From: Limosilactobacillus ingluviei DSM 15946
GTDB taxonomy: Bacteria; Bacillota; Bacilli; Lactobacillales; Lactobacillaceae
Assembly (NCBI RefSeq): GCF_001435775.1
Contig: NZ_AZFK01000042.1
Span: 39,694-103,693 of the forward strand
Length of the DNA stretch: 64,000 bases
Reading direction: 5' to 3'
Made by a program: the position numbers and the translations under genes. This document shows, one piece after another, positions 18,855 through 27,868 of the stretch (position 1 is the first letter of the stretch; every line of letters starts with the position of its first letter). The notes under the pieces are model-generated. The model saw only the letters and a program-made list of their open reading frames with translations, was not told the origin of the DNA and did no database searches.

Positions 18855-18940
18855 GTCGCAAAAGCGATCAGCCCGCTCCTCAGTTTGACGATCCTCACCG
18901 ACGTCTTACTTAGCAGCGGGGGTTAAAAATTGAAAGGTGG
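18855..18940 (+). promoter_or_regulatory. Structured rpsO leader, possible S15 autoregulatory RNA
   Basis: The leader can form a small hairpin TCGC-AAAA-GCGA (18856-18867) and a long-range stem pairing CCCGCT (18872-18877) with AGCGGG (18915-18920), just before the Shine-Dalgarno AAAGGTGG (18933-18940). S15 represses its own translation through leader RNAs in several bacteria. The structure is seen; binding by S15 is inferred. Confidence 0.45.
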
Positions 18941-18950
18941 GAAAATAGTT

Positions 18951-19220
18951 ATGGCTATTTCAAAGGAAAAGAAGAACGAAATCATCAAGCAATATGCAAC
19001 GCACGAAGGGGACACTGGTTCCACGCAAGTGCAAGTGGCAGTTTTGACGGCGGACATTAACGAATTGAACGAACACATCCGCACGCACAAGCACGACTAC
19101 CACTCCCAACGTGGTTTGATGAAGAAGATCGGTCACCGGCGGAACCTGTTGGCTTACCTCCGGCGGACGGACCTGCCTGCTTACCGGGAACTGATCAAGA
19201 GCCTTGGTTTGCGGCGGTAA
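18951..19220 (+). CDS. rpsO: 30S ribosomal protein S15
   Basis: 89-aa primary 16S rRNA-binding protein of the 30S platform. The conserved central stretch [11 protein letters not shown] and [21 protein letters not shown] are present. The ATG at 18951 gives the standard length; an in-frame ATG at 18930 would swallow the Shine-Dalgarno. Confidence 0.97.
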   Translation: MAISKEKKNEIIKQYATHEGDTGSTQVQVAVLTADINELNEHIRTHKHDYHSQRGLMKKIGHRRNLLAYLRRTDLPAYRELIKSLGLRR

Positions 19221-19237
19221 TCAGCTTAAATCCTTTC

Positions 19238-19266
19238 GACCTCAGCGCTGGCTGGGGTCTTTTTTT
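19238..19266 (+). terminator. Terminator after rpsO
   Basis: Nine-bp stem 19238-19246/19251-19259 (one G-U), 4-nt loop, T7 tail. Confidence 0.9.
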
Positions 19267-19296
19267 ATACGCTGGTCAAAAAGGCGGGGCGAGCTT

Positions 19297-19326
19297 TTGA
19301 ATTGCGCGGCTGGGGTGTGGTAAGAT
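19297..19326 (+). promoter_or_regulatory. Candidate rnjB promoter
   Basis: TTGAAT (19297-19302), 18-bp spacer, TAAGAT (19321-19326); about 95 nt upstream of the GTG start. Confidence 0.5.
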
Positions 19327-19423
19327 AGGAATATCATAACTCTGGAAAAATAATGACAACGGGACCCAACCATTACCCAGTTGCCAATTAACAGTTGAAT
19401 TAAAGGTAAAAGGAGACAGATTT

Positions 19424-21235
19424 GTGACAAAAATCAATGTAATTCCCTTTGGGGGCGTGCGCGAAAACGGTAAGAACATGTATGCCGTGGAAGTGAACGA
19501 CCAGATTTTTATTTTGGACTGCGGCCTGAAGTACCCCGAAAATGAATTGATGGGCATCGACGTGGTGATTCCCGACTGGGCCTACTTAAAAGAACACGCC
19601 GACAAGATTGCCGGGGTCTTTTTAACCCACGGTCACGCCGACGCGATTGGGGCCTTGCCGTACTTTTTGATGGACTTCCAGGTGCCGGTCTTTGGGAGCC
19701 GCTTGACGATTGAATTGGCCAAGCTGGCCGTGAAGCAGCACAAGCAGGTCAAGAAGTTCAATGACTTCCATGAAGTTGACCCCGCCACGGAAATTGACTT
19801 TCAAAATGTGACGGTCAGCTTCTTTGCGACGACCCACACCCTGCCCAACACGCTGGGGATCGTCTTGCACACCGATGAAGGGGCGATCGTCTACACCGGG
19901 GACTTTAAGTTTGACCAAACCGCCCGTGATGGCTACCGGACTGACCTGGCTAAGCTGGCCCAAGTCGGCCAAGCCGGGGTCTTATTGCTATTGAGTGATT
20001 CGGCCGGGGCGGCGTTAACGGCAGCCTCGACCCGGGAAAAAGACATCGCGGCCTACATTTTGGATGTCTTTGAAAATCATAACGGCCGGATTGTGGTCGG
20101 CAGTGTGGCCTCCAACATCATGCGGGTCCAACAGATTTTTGATGCCGCGGCTGCCAGTGGCCGCAAGGTCGTCTTATCCGGGGGCCAAGATTTAGAACAA
20201 ATCGTCAGCACGGCGATGAACCTGGGTAAACTGCACTTTGATCCGAGCTTGCTGGTGACGATGGCGGACACCGCCGATTTGGCACCAGAAGAAGTTGTGA
20301 TCTTAGAAACGGGCAAGATGGGGGCGCCGATCAAGGCCCTGCAAGAAATCGCCAATGGTGACGATCCGGAAGTGACCCTCGGGGAAGGCGATTTGGTCTT
20401 TGTGGCGACGACCCCCTCATATGCAATGGAAGCCGTGGTCCAAAAGGTGACCGATATGCTGTACCGGACGGGGGCCGAGGTGAAGTTTATCGCTGAGGAT
20501 TTAAATCCTTCCGGTCACGGGAACCAAAATGACGAGCAGCTGATGCTCAACTTCATGCAGCCAACCTTCTTCATGCCGATCCAGGGGGAATACCGTTTGT
20601 TGGATCAACACGCGATTTTAGCCGAAGAAGTGGGGATTCCAGCGGAAAACATCTTCTTGACCAGCAAGGGGGACGTCTTAACCTACCAAGACGGCCGCTT
20701 CCACTTAGGTGACCGGGTAGAAGTCGGTAATACGATGATTGACGGGATTGGCGTTGGCGACATTGGCAATATCGTCTTGCGGGACCGGCGGGTCTTATCA
20801 GAAGACGGGATCTTTGTTGTGGTGGCCACGATTGACCGCAAGAAGAAAAAGATCGTCACCAAGCCGCAAATTACGTCCCGGGGCTTTGTCTTTGTCAAGA
20901 CTAACCGGCAGTTAATGAAGCAAAGTGCCGAATTAGTGGAAGAAGTGATCCAAGAAGACCTGGACCAAAAGGAATTCGACTGGAGCCACTTAAAGCAAAA
21001 CGTGCGTGACAAATTAAACCGCTTCTTATTTAACCAAACCAAGCGCCACCCGGTCATTTTGCCGGTGATTATGGAAATTAATCAACACCCCAAGCGCAAG
21101 AATAAATCAAAGGCAACGCCAGCCCCAGCCAAGCCCAAGGAAGGTGGCAAAGCCAAGCGGCAAAGCAACCGGCCTTCCCGGGGCCGGGGCAAGAAGCGGG
21201 CGAAAGCCACGAATGCCAAGGTAACCAAAAACTAA
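19424..21235 (+). CDS. rnjB: Ribonuclease J2-type protein
   Basis: 603-aa metallo-beta-lactamase/beta-CASP protein. RNase J2 partners RNase J1 in 5'-3' exo- and endonucleolytic RNA decay. The metal motif, HGHEDH in J1, reads THGHADAIGALP here, so the D-H metal ligands are missing; this identifies J2 and predicts weak or no catalysis. Downstream beta-CASP motifs (SGGQDLEQIV, DLNPSGHGNQ, MPIQGEYR) are kept. Odd: the last ~45 residues are a Lys/Arg/Pro-rich tail (KAKRQSNRPSRGRGKKRAK), probably disordered and RNA-binding. GTG start with AAAGGAGA 8 nt upstream. Confidence 0.92.
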   Translation: MTKINVIPFGGVRENGKNMYAVEVNDQIFILDCGLKYPENELMGIDVVIPDWAYLKEHADKIAGVFLTHGHADAIGALPYFLMDFQVPVFGSRLTIELAKLAVKQHKQVKKFNDFHEVDPATEIDFQNVTVSFFATTHTLPNTLGIVLHTDEGAIVYTGDFKFDQTARDGYRTDLAKLAQVGQAGVLLLLSDSAGAALTAASTREKDIAAYILDVFENHNGRIVVGSVASNIMRVQQIFDAAAASGRKVVLSGGQDLEQIVSTAMNLGKLHFDPSLLVTMADTADLAPEEVVILETGKMGAPIKALQEIANGDDPEVTLGEGDLVFVATTPSYAMEAVVQKVTDMLYRTGAEVKFIAEDLNPSGHGNQNDEQLMLNFMQPTFFMPIQGEYRLLDQHAILAEEVGIPAENIFLTSKGDVLTYQDGRFHLGDRVEVGNTMIDGIGVGDIGNIVLRDRRVLSEDGIFVVVATIDRKKKKIVTKPQITSRGFVFVKTNRQLMKQSAELVEEVIQEDLDQKEFDWSHLKQNVRDKLNRFLFNQTKRHPVILPVIMEINQHPKRKNKSKATPAPAKPKEGGKAKRQSNRPSRGRGKKRAKATNAKVTKN

Positions 21236-21255
21236 CTGATTACGTTTGAACGTCA

Positions 21256-21289
21256 AAAGAGGCCGGAAAAATTTTCCGGCCTCTTTATT
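21256..21289 (+). terminator. Hairpin terminator after rnjB
   Basis: Fifteen-bp inverted repeat 21256-21270/21272-21286 forming a stem with a small A/T loop; the T-tail is short (TTTATT), so read-through into the next gene is possible. Confidence 0.7.
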
Positions 21290-21305
21290 CAATGGAGGAA
21301 TGAGC

Positions 21306-22211
21306 ATGACGCCAACCCAACTCGACCAATTACACCATGCCGGCCGCTTATTGGCCCAAGGTGCCAACCAGGCGGCGGTTCAAGAACTGCAAACTTTGTA
21401 TGAACAAACGGATGACTTTGCGGTCAACCGGGAACTGACCCGGGCGCTGCTGGCCGTGGAACAGTATGGCACGGCCCTGACAATTGCCAACGAGCAGCGC
21501 GCCGCCTATTTGGCCTCGGCTGATTTGCAGGAACAATTGCTGACGATCGAACTGGCCAACCATGGCTTTATCAGGGCCCGCCAATTAGCCTGGCAACTGC
21601 CCGCCCCGCGGCAAGGGGCGGCCCAAGCCCAGATTGCGGATGCCGAGGCCACGCTCAAAGCCCAGGCGCCGCAAACCTTGCACACGCGCCTGCAGCATTT
21701 TTATCACCTGGGGGATGGTGGCTTGCTGGCCCAACAGCGCCGCTTTGCTGAAGCTTTGCGGTTGCCGCTGGCCGAATTTATTCAGGGCAGCCGCTTTGTT
21801 TTGCGCGATCCCTTTGTCAAACCCCTGGTGAAGAGTACCGTGGTGCAAAGCCTGGTGCAATTAAAAGTCGACCAAGAACTGACCATGCTATGGCTCGACG
21901 ACCACGAATACCCCTTTACCCCCGCCGCGTGTTTGCCTTTGGAAGCAATGCCGGTCGTCCAGGCTGGCTACGCTGAATTGGCCAAGCGCTTTGCCAATTC
22001 GGATCCGTTGACTTACCAGGCCCGGCTGCAAACCTTCAACTTGCACCTGGCCTTGTTGTACCCCTTTGTGGATAAGGCGATGATTGATCCCGGCCGCTGG
22101 ATTGATGAAATGAGCCAGCCACATCAAGGCCCGGCCGCGACACCAACTGAGCAGACGATTAGGCGCTGGCAGCGGCGGTTAAATGCCCAATTGGCGCAGT
22201 TGGGTCTCTAA
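21306..22211 (+). CDS. TPR-like helical repeat protein, function unknown
   Basis: 301-aa soluble, Gln/Ala/Leu-rich, almost all-helical protein. The N-terminal third (HHAGRLLAQGANQAAVQELQTLYEQ, then NRELTRALLAVEQYGTALTIA) has the spacing of tetratricopeptide repeats, suggesting a protein-interaction scaffold. The C-terminal half contains DPFVKPLVKSTVVQSLVQLKV and is less repeat-like. The ATG at 21306 is 6 nt after GGAGGA; the ATG at 21300 touches that site. It lies between rnjB and tuf. I infer the TPR fold from pattern only. Confidence 0.72.
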   Translation: MTPTQLDQLHHAGRLLAQGANQAAVQELQTLYEQTDDFAVNRELTRALLAVEQYGTALTIANEQRAAYLASADLQEQLLTIELANHGFIRARQLAWQLPAPRQGAAQAQIADAEATLKAQAPQTLHTRLQHFYHLGDGGLLAQQRRFAEALRLPLAEFIQGSRFVLRDPFVKPLVKSTVVQSLVQLKVDQELTMLWLDDHEYPFTPAACLPLEAMPVVQAGYAELAKRFANSDPLTYQARLQTFNLHLALLYPFVDKAMIDPGRWIDEMSQPHQGPAATPTEQTIRRWQRRLNAQLAQLGL

Positions 22212-22244
22212 ATGCTTTCCACGCGAAAAAGTTGGGCAAATCCG

Positions 22245-22273
22245 TTTACAAATCAAGGGTGAACTGATATTAT
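22245..22273 (+). promoter_or_regulatory. tuf promoter
   Basis: TTTACA (22245-22250), 17-bp spacer, TATTAT (22268-22273). The leader of about 130 nt contains a hairpin around CTGGTC/GGCCAG (about 22350-22374). Confidence 0.72.
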
Positions 22274-22409
22274 GGTTAAGAATTCTGATCAGTTAATTTA
22301 GGACTATGAATTAGCAATCAGAAGTAGTACAATAAGATATAAGGGTGTGTCTGGTCAGCCATTGGCGGGCCAGGCATGATACTTGTAATTTACTAGGAGG
22401 GTTTCATTA

Positions 22410-23600
<1,191 letters not shown>

Positions 23601-23633
23601 TTTAAATTAGTTGATCAACCTTTTTTCAAGGCG

Positions 23634-23667
23634 AAAAGGATCAGGATTTAGTTCCTGGTCCTTTTTC
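23634..23667 (+). terminator. Terminator after tuf
   Basis: Thirteen-bp stem 23634-23646/23653-23665 with one G-U pair and T5. Confidence 0.9.
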
Positions 23668-23707
23668 TGTTTTTCGCCGCGGATTCCGCAGAATCCCACT
23701 GAAATAG

Positions 23708-23736
23708 TTGAAATCTAAAGGTAGCTACGGTAAACT
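23708..23736 (+). promoter_or_regulatory. tig promoter
   Basis: TTGAAA (23708-23713), 17-bp spacer, TAAACT (23731-23736). Confidence 0.7.
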
Positions 23737-23796
23737 TAATAAGTATGTAAGGTTGGCCAGTCCAGCCAAAACTGAATTGTAATTGGAGGAAATGAA

Positions 23797-25098
23797 ATGT
23801 CAGCAAAATGGGAACGCGAAAGCGATGCCAGCAAAGGGACATTAACGTTCGAAATTGATACTGAAACGGTCCAAAAGGGAATCGACAAGGCCTTTAAGCA
23901 AACGCAAAAGCGGATTACGGTGCCTGGTTTCCGGAAGGGCCACGTGCCACGGACGATCTTCAACCAAATGTACGGTGAAGAAGCCCTGTACCAAGATGCT
24001 TTGAACGCCGTCTTGCCAGACGCTTACGAAGCGGCAATCAAGGAAACGGAAATCGAACCCGTTGCTCAACCAGAAATCAGCATTGACAGTATGGAAAAGG
24101 GTCAACCATGGAAGATTTCGGCCACGATCTTCGTGAAGCCAGAAGTTACTCTGGGTGAATACAAGGGTATGTCCGTGCCAAAGCAAGACACGGCCGTTAG
24201 CGATGCTGATGTTGACAGCGAATTAGAAAAGAAGCGTCAACAACAAGCTGAATTGGTCCTCAAGGAAGAAGCCGCTGCAAACGGCGACACGGTCGTAATT
24301 GACTACGTCGGGACGATCGATGGGGAAAAGTTTGACGGCGGTTCCGCTGACAACTACTCCCTGGAATTAGGCTCCGGCAGCTTTATCCCAGGCTTTGAAG
24401 ACCAATTGGTTGGCCACAAGGCTGAAGAAGAAGTTGACGTGAAGGTAACCTTCCCTGAAGATTACCACGCTAAGGAATTAGCGGGCAAGGAAGCAAACTT
24501 TGCCGTTACGATCCACGAAGTCAAGGAAAAGCAATTGCCAGAAATGGACGATGAATTTGCCAAGGACGTGGATGAAGACGTTGATACGCTGGCTGAATTG
24601 AAGGAAAAGACTAAGAAGCAACTGCAAGAACAAAAGGAAGTTGCGGCGAAGTCGGCCATCGAAGACGCAGCAATTGATGCAGCGGTTGCCAATGCCACGA
24701 TCCAAGACATTCCACAAGCAATGTTGGACAGTGATGTTAACAACCAAATGCAACAATACCTGGCTGGGATGCAACAACAAGGGATCAACCCACAAATGTA
24801 CTTCCAAATCACGGGCACGACCGAAGATGATTTGAAGAAGCAATTTGAAGATGGGGCCGAAAAGCGGGTTAAGACCCACTTGGTACTGGAAGCCGTTGTT
24901 GAAGATGCCAACCTGAAGGCGACGGACGAAGAAATCGACCAAGAATTAAGTGACTTGGCTGAAGAATACAACATGGAAAAGGATGCGGTTGAAAAGGCCT
25001 TGTCCAAGGACATGTTGGCCCACGACGTTGAAATCAAGAAGGCAGTTGACCTGATTGCCGACTCTGCAAAGCAAGACTTGCCAGCAGACGAAGACTAG
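23797..25098 (+). CDS. tig: Trigger factor chaperone
   Basis: 433-aa ribosome-bound chaperone and peptidyl-prolyl isomerase that meets nascent chains at the exit tunnel. N-terminal ribosome-binding signature GFRKGHVPR (about residues 45-53), FKBP domain with [15 protein letters not shown] (about 163-177) and a long acidic helical C-terminal arm. GGAGGA is 8 nt before the ATG. A hairpin terminator follows; clpX is next, a common neighbour. Confidence 0.96.
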   Translation: MSAKWERESDASKGTLTFEIDTETVQKGIDKAFKQTQKRITVPGFRKGHVPRTIFNQMYGEEALYQDALNAVLPDAYEAAIKETEIEPVAQPEISIDSMEKGQPWKISATIFVKPEVTLGEYKGMSVPKQDTAVSDADVDSELEKKRQQQAELVLKEEAAANGDTVVIDYVGTIDGEKFDGGSADNYSLELGSGSFIPGFEDQLVGHKAEEEVDVKVTFPEDYHAKELAGKEANFAVTIHEVKEKQLPEMDDEFAKDVDEDVDTLAELKEKTKKQLQEQKEVAAKSAIEDAAIDAAVANATIQDIPQAMLDSDVNNQMQQYLAGMQQQGINPQMYFQITGTTEDDLKKQFEDGAEKRVKTHLVLEAVVEDANLKATDEEIDQELSDLAEEYNMEKDAVEKALSKDMLAHDVEIKKAVDLIADSAKQDLPADED

Positions 25099-25120
25099 TG
25101 AATCGTTAGGGCTGATTAAC

Positions 25121-25160
25121 AAAAAGGGTTACGGCAAGCCTGCTTGTCGTAGCCTTTTTT
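25121..25160 (+). terminator. Terminator after tig
   Basis: Imperfect stem of about 15 bp with one bulge (about 25122-25137/25144-25157) followed by T6. Confidence 0.8.
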
Positions 25161-25303
25161 CTATGTTAGCCGCAAACCACTTTATTAGTATTTCAACGAC
25201 GGGTTTGCTAAGATAGAAGGCATGATCAAGCGCCTGAAATTGGCCCGGGATGAAGCCGGCCAGTTTACGAGGATCGGCGCGGAATTAGGAAGGTGAAAAG
25301 TGA

Positions 25304-26557
25304 ATGTTTGAAGATACAAACACGGAACAAAATGTGCATTGCTCCTTTTGTGGCAAATCACAAGACGAAGTCAGAAAAATTGTCGCCGGCCCGGGGGTCT
25401 ACATTTGTGACGAATGTGTCGAACTTTGCCAACAAATTATTGCCCAAGAGCTAGCCGACGATGCCAGCCAAACGGGCACGTTCAAAGTGCCAACGCCAGC
25501 CGAAATTATGGCGCAATTAGATGATTACGTGATCGGGCAAAAGGATGCCAAGAAGACCCTGGCCGTAGCGGTGTACAACCACTACAAGCGGGTCAATGCG
25601 ATGACGACTGGGGATAATAACGATACGGAACTGCAAAAATCCAATATCGCGGTGATCGGGCCGACCGGGTCCGGGAAGACCTACTTAGCCCAATCCCTGG
25701 CGCGGATTTTAAATGTGCCCTTTGCAATTGCGGATGCAACGACCTTAACGGAAGCCGGCTACGTCGGTGAAGACGTGGAAAACATCATTCTGAAGTTGGT
25801 CCAAGCCGCCGATTACGATGTAGAACGGGCTGAAAAAGGGATCATTTACATCGACGAAATTGATAAGATTGCCAAGAAGAGCGAGAATGTCTCCATTACC
25901 CGGGACGTTTCAGGGGAAGGGGTCCAACAAGCCCTGCTGAAGATCTTGGAAGGGACCGTTGCCAACGTGCCACCGCAGGGCGGCCGTAAGCACCCGCAAC
26001 AAGAATTCATCCAAGTCGACACGAAAAACATCCTCTTTATTGTCGGGGGCGCCTTTGACGGGATTGAAAGTATCGTCAAGGAACGGCTCGGCGATAAGAC
26101 GATCGGCTTTGGGACTGATTCGCGGGAAATCAATGATGTTACGGACAAAAACATCTTGCAACACGTGATTCCAGAGGACCTGTTAAAGTTTGGGTTGATT
26201 CCGGAATTTATTGGCCGGCTGCCCGTCATGACGGCGCTGGAAAAGCTGGATGAAGCCGACCTGATCCGGATTTTGACCGAACCAAAGAATGCGTTGGTTA
26301 AGCAGTACCAAGAACTGATTCGCTTAGACGGCAGCCAGTTGGAATTTACCCCGGAAGCCCTGCAAGAAATGGCCAAATTAGCGATTGCCCGTAATACCGG
26401 GGCCCGGGGGTTGCGGTCGATCATTGAAGACGTCATGCGTGATGTCATGTTTGATTTGCCGAGCCGTCAAGATGTCAAGAAGGTGGTCATCACCAAGGCC
26501 AGCGTGGTGGAACATGCGGCGCCGGAATACGTGATGGACGATCAACAAGCATCATAG
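25304..26557 (+). CDS. clpX: ATP-dependent Clp protease ATP-binding subunit ClpX
   Basis: 417-aa AAA+ unfoldase that feeds substrates to ClpP. N-terminal zinc-binding domain with CSFCG and CDECVELC (about residues 13-40), Walker A GPTGSGKT (about 117-124), Walker [10 protein letters not shown], sensor and ClpP-docking region downstream, and the RKHPQQEF pore-loop vicinity. The ATG at 25304 is 9 nt after GGAAGGTG. engB follows after 10 nt, as in many Firmicutes. Upstream lies an inverted repeat GCAAACC/GGTTTGC around 25173-25208 of unknown meaning. Confidence 0.97.
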   Translation: MFEDTNTEQNVHCSFCGKSQDEVRKIVAGPGVYICDECVELCQQIIAQELADDASQTGTFKVPTPAEIMAQLDDYVIGQKDAKKTLAVAVYNHYKRVNAMTTGDNNDTELQKSNIAVIGPTGSGKTYLAQSLARILNVPFAIADATTLTEAGYVGEDVENIILKLVQAADYDVERAEKGIIYIDEIDKIAKKSENVSITRDVSGEGVQQALLKILEGTVANVPPQGGRKHPQQEFIQVDTKNILFIVGGAFDGIESIVKERLGDKTIGFGTDSREINDVTDKNILQHVIPEDLLKFGLIPEFIGRLPVMTALEKLDEADLIRILTEPKNALVKQYQELIRLDGSQLEFTPEALQEMAKLAIARNTGARGLRSIIEDVMRDVMFDLPSRQDVKKVVITKASVVEHAAPEYVMDDQQAS

Positions 26558-26567
26558 GGGGATTAGG

Positions 26568-27158
26568 ATGGACGTAAATCAAGTCGAACTTACCATTAGC
26601 GCCGTCCAAGAAGACCAATACCCCACCGACCAACAGCCGGAAATTGCCCTGGTGGGGCGGTCCAACGTGGGGAAGTCTTCACTGACGAATGTCTTGATCA
26701 ACCGGAAGAACTTTGCCCACACTTCCAGTCAACCCGGCAAGACCCAAACCCTGAACTTCTACCACGTAGAAGAAGCCTTGTACTTTGTCGACGTGCCAGG
26801 TTACGGTTATGCCAAGGTTTCCAAAAAGCAACGGGAAAAGTTTGGGAAGATGATCGAACACTACTTGACCAACCGGGACCAACTCAAGGGGGTCATTGAA
26901 TTAGTCGACGGGCGGCATGTGCCGACGGATGACGACATTGCCATGTACCAGTGGCTGACCTATTACCAGGTCCCCACTTTGGTGGTAGCCACCAAAGTTG
27001 ACAAGCTCAAGCCCAGTCAGTACAACCGCATTGAAAAGCAGGTGCGGCAAGCCTTGGGAATGCAAGCTGGCGCGCCATTGATCCTCTTTTCGGCCCAAAC
27101 CCGTCTGGGCAAGGAGCAGGTTTGGGATTGGATTAGTCAACAAACGGGGGTTAAGTAG
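26568..27158 (+). CDS. engB: Ribosome biogenesis GTPase EngB (YsxC/YihA)
   Basis: 196-aa small GTPase needed for 50S subunit assembly. G1 GRSNVGKSS (about residues 31-39), G3 DVPGYGYAK, G4 ATKVDK. Starts 10 nt after clpX and is followed within 2 nt by the MazG-like gene, so the three are one transcription unit. Confidence 0.96.
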   Translation: MDVNQVELTISAVQEDQYPTDQQPEIALVGRSNVGKSSLTNVLINRKNFAHTSSQPGKTQTLNFYHVEEALYFVDVPGYGYAKVSKKQREKFGKMIEHYLTNRDQLKGVIELVDGRHVPTDDDIAMYQWLTYYQVPTLVVATKVDKLKPSQYNRIEKQVRQALGMQAGAPLILFSAQTRLGKEQVWDWISQQTGVK

Positions 27159-27160
27159 CA

Positions 27161-27460
27161 ATGGAATTTAATGAGTATCAAGAAGCCGCCAAGCGGACCT
27201 TGTACGGCAATGAACAGGTCCTCACCAACTGTGCCCTGGGCTTGGCGGGGGAAAGTGGCCAGGTCGTCGATTTGGTGAAGAGCTACACCTTCAAGGGTAA
27301 GCCCCTCGATAAGCAACAGCTGATTCACGAAATGGGGGATGTCTTATGGTACCTTTCGCAAGTAGCCGAGTGGGCCGACATTCCGTTTGATGAAGTCGCA
27401 CAGGCCAATATTGCCACCTTAAACAAGCGTTACCCGCATGGGTTTGATCGCCGCAAATAG
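27161..27460 (+). CDS. MazG-like nucleotide pyrophosphohydrolase domain protein
   Basis: 99-aa all-alpha protein of the MazG/dUTPase-type NTP pyrophosphatase superfamily, which hydrolyses (d)NTPs to monophosphates to clean the nucleotide pool. Core motifs: EAAKRTL, GLAGESGQVVDLVK and HEMGDVLWYLSQVA. In the usual EAGE-type metal motif the fourth position is Glu; here ESGQ carries Gln. Catalytic competence is therefore uncertain, although the second acidic pair (E-x-x-D in HEMGD) is intact. It starts 2 nt after engB and is last in the clpX-engB unit. Confidence 0.82.
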   Translation: MEFNEYQEAAKRTLYGNEQVLTNCALGLAGESGQVVDLVKSYTFKGKPLDKQQLIHEMGDVLWYLSQVAEWADIPFDEVAQANIATLNKRYPHGFDRRK

Positions 27461-27498
27461 GGGCGTTTGTCCACGCCAACGGGGGCGGATAAAAATAA

Positions 27499-27541
27499 AG
27501 AGGGACTGGTGAGAAAACGGTGTTTTCTCCCAGTCCCTTTT
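27499..27541. terminator. Bidirectional terminator
   Basis: Long stem of about 20 bp (27499-27518/27521-27541, one bulge) with T-runs on both strands. It ends the clpX unit and the small minus-strand gene at 27551-27706. Confidence 0.88.
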
Positions 27542-27550
27542 CATGGTCGG

Positions 27551-27706
27551 TTAAGCTTGTTTGTGCTCAGCTGGTTCTGCTTTTTTAGCGTCCTTAGCTG
27601 GTTGTTCTGGTTGCTTGGGTGCGGTTTTATCAGGATGCTTCGGGTCGATGGCGAAGTTTTCAAACAAGCGATCCAAAGTGTCCTGTCGGCGTGTTACTAA
27701 GCCCAT
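27551..27706 (-). CDS. Small 51-aa protein, function unknown
   Basis: 51-aa gene with near-perfect Shine-Dalgarno AAAGGAGG 6 nt before the ATG (27706), its own promoter and a terminator, so it is very probably expressed. N-terminal half is an amphipathic segment (MGLVTRRQDTLDRLFENFAID); the rest is Pro/Lys/Glu/Gln-rich and looks disordered (PKQPEQPAKDAKKAEPAEHK). No membrane segment or signal peptide. I do not recognise a family. Confidence 0.78.
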   Translation of the reverse strand: MGLVTRRQDTLDRLFENFAIDPKHPDKTAPKQPEQPAKDAKKAEPAEHKQA

Positions 27707-27750
27707 GTAATTCCTCCTTTGTTGGTACTGATTGTCTTTGACTAGGTCCT

Positions 27751-27780
27751 ATTTTATCATGCTTGTGGCCCATCGACTAA
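27751..27780 (-). promoter_or_regulatory. Promoter of the 51-aa gene
   Basis: On the minus strand TTAGTC (27775-27780), 18-bp spacer, TAAAAT (27751-27756), about 45 nt before the start. Confidence 0.55.
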
Positions 27781-27804
27781 TTTTGGGGGTTACAAGCCCG
27801 GCTT

Positions 27805-27833
27805 TTGCCCTGCGGCGGGCAAGTCGTTACAAT
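27805..27833 (+). promoter_or_regulatory. uvrC promoter
   Basis: TTGCCC (27805-27810), 17-bp spacer, TACAAT (27828-27833). No LexA-type box is obvious in it. Confidence 0.68.
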
Positions 27834-27868
27834 AAAGGCAGTAAGATTATGGGGAAGCGAGGAAAACG

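Noticed and set aside
19424-21235. RNase J1 (rnjA)
   Set aside because: The HGHADAIG motif is that of J2, not the HGHEDHIG of J1.
27161-27460. MazG-like gene as part of a MazEF-type toxin or defence module
   Set aside because: No toxin or antitoxin partner; it is in the clpX-engB housekeeping unit.
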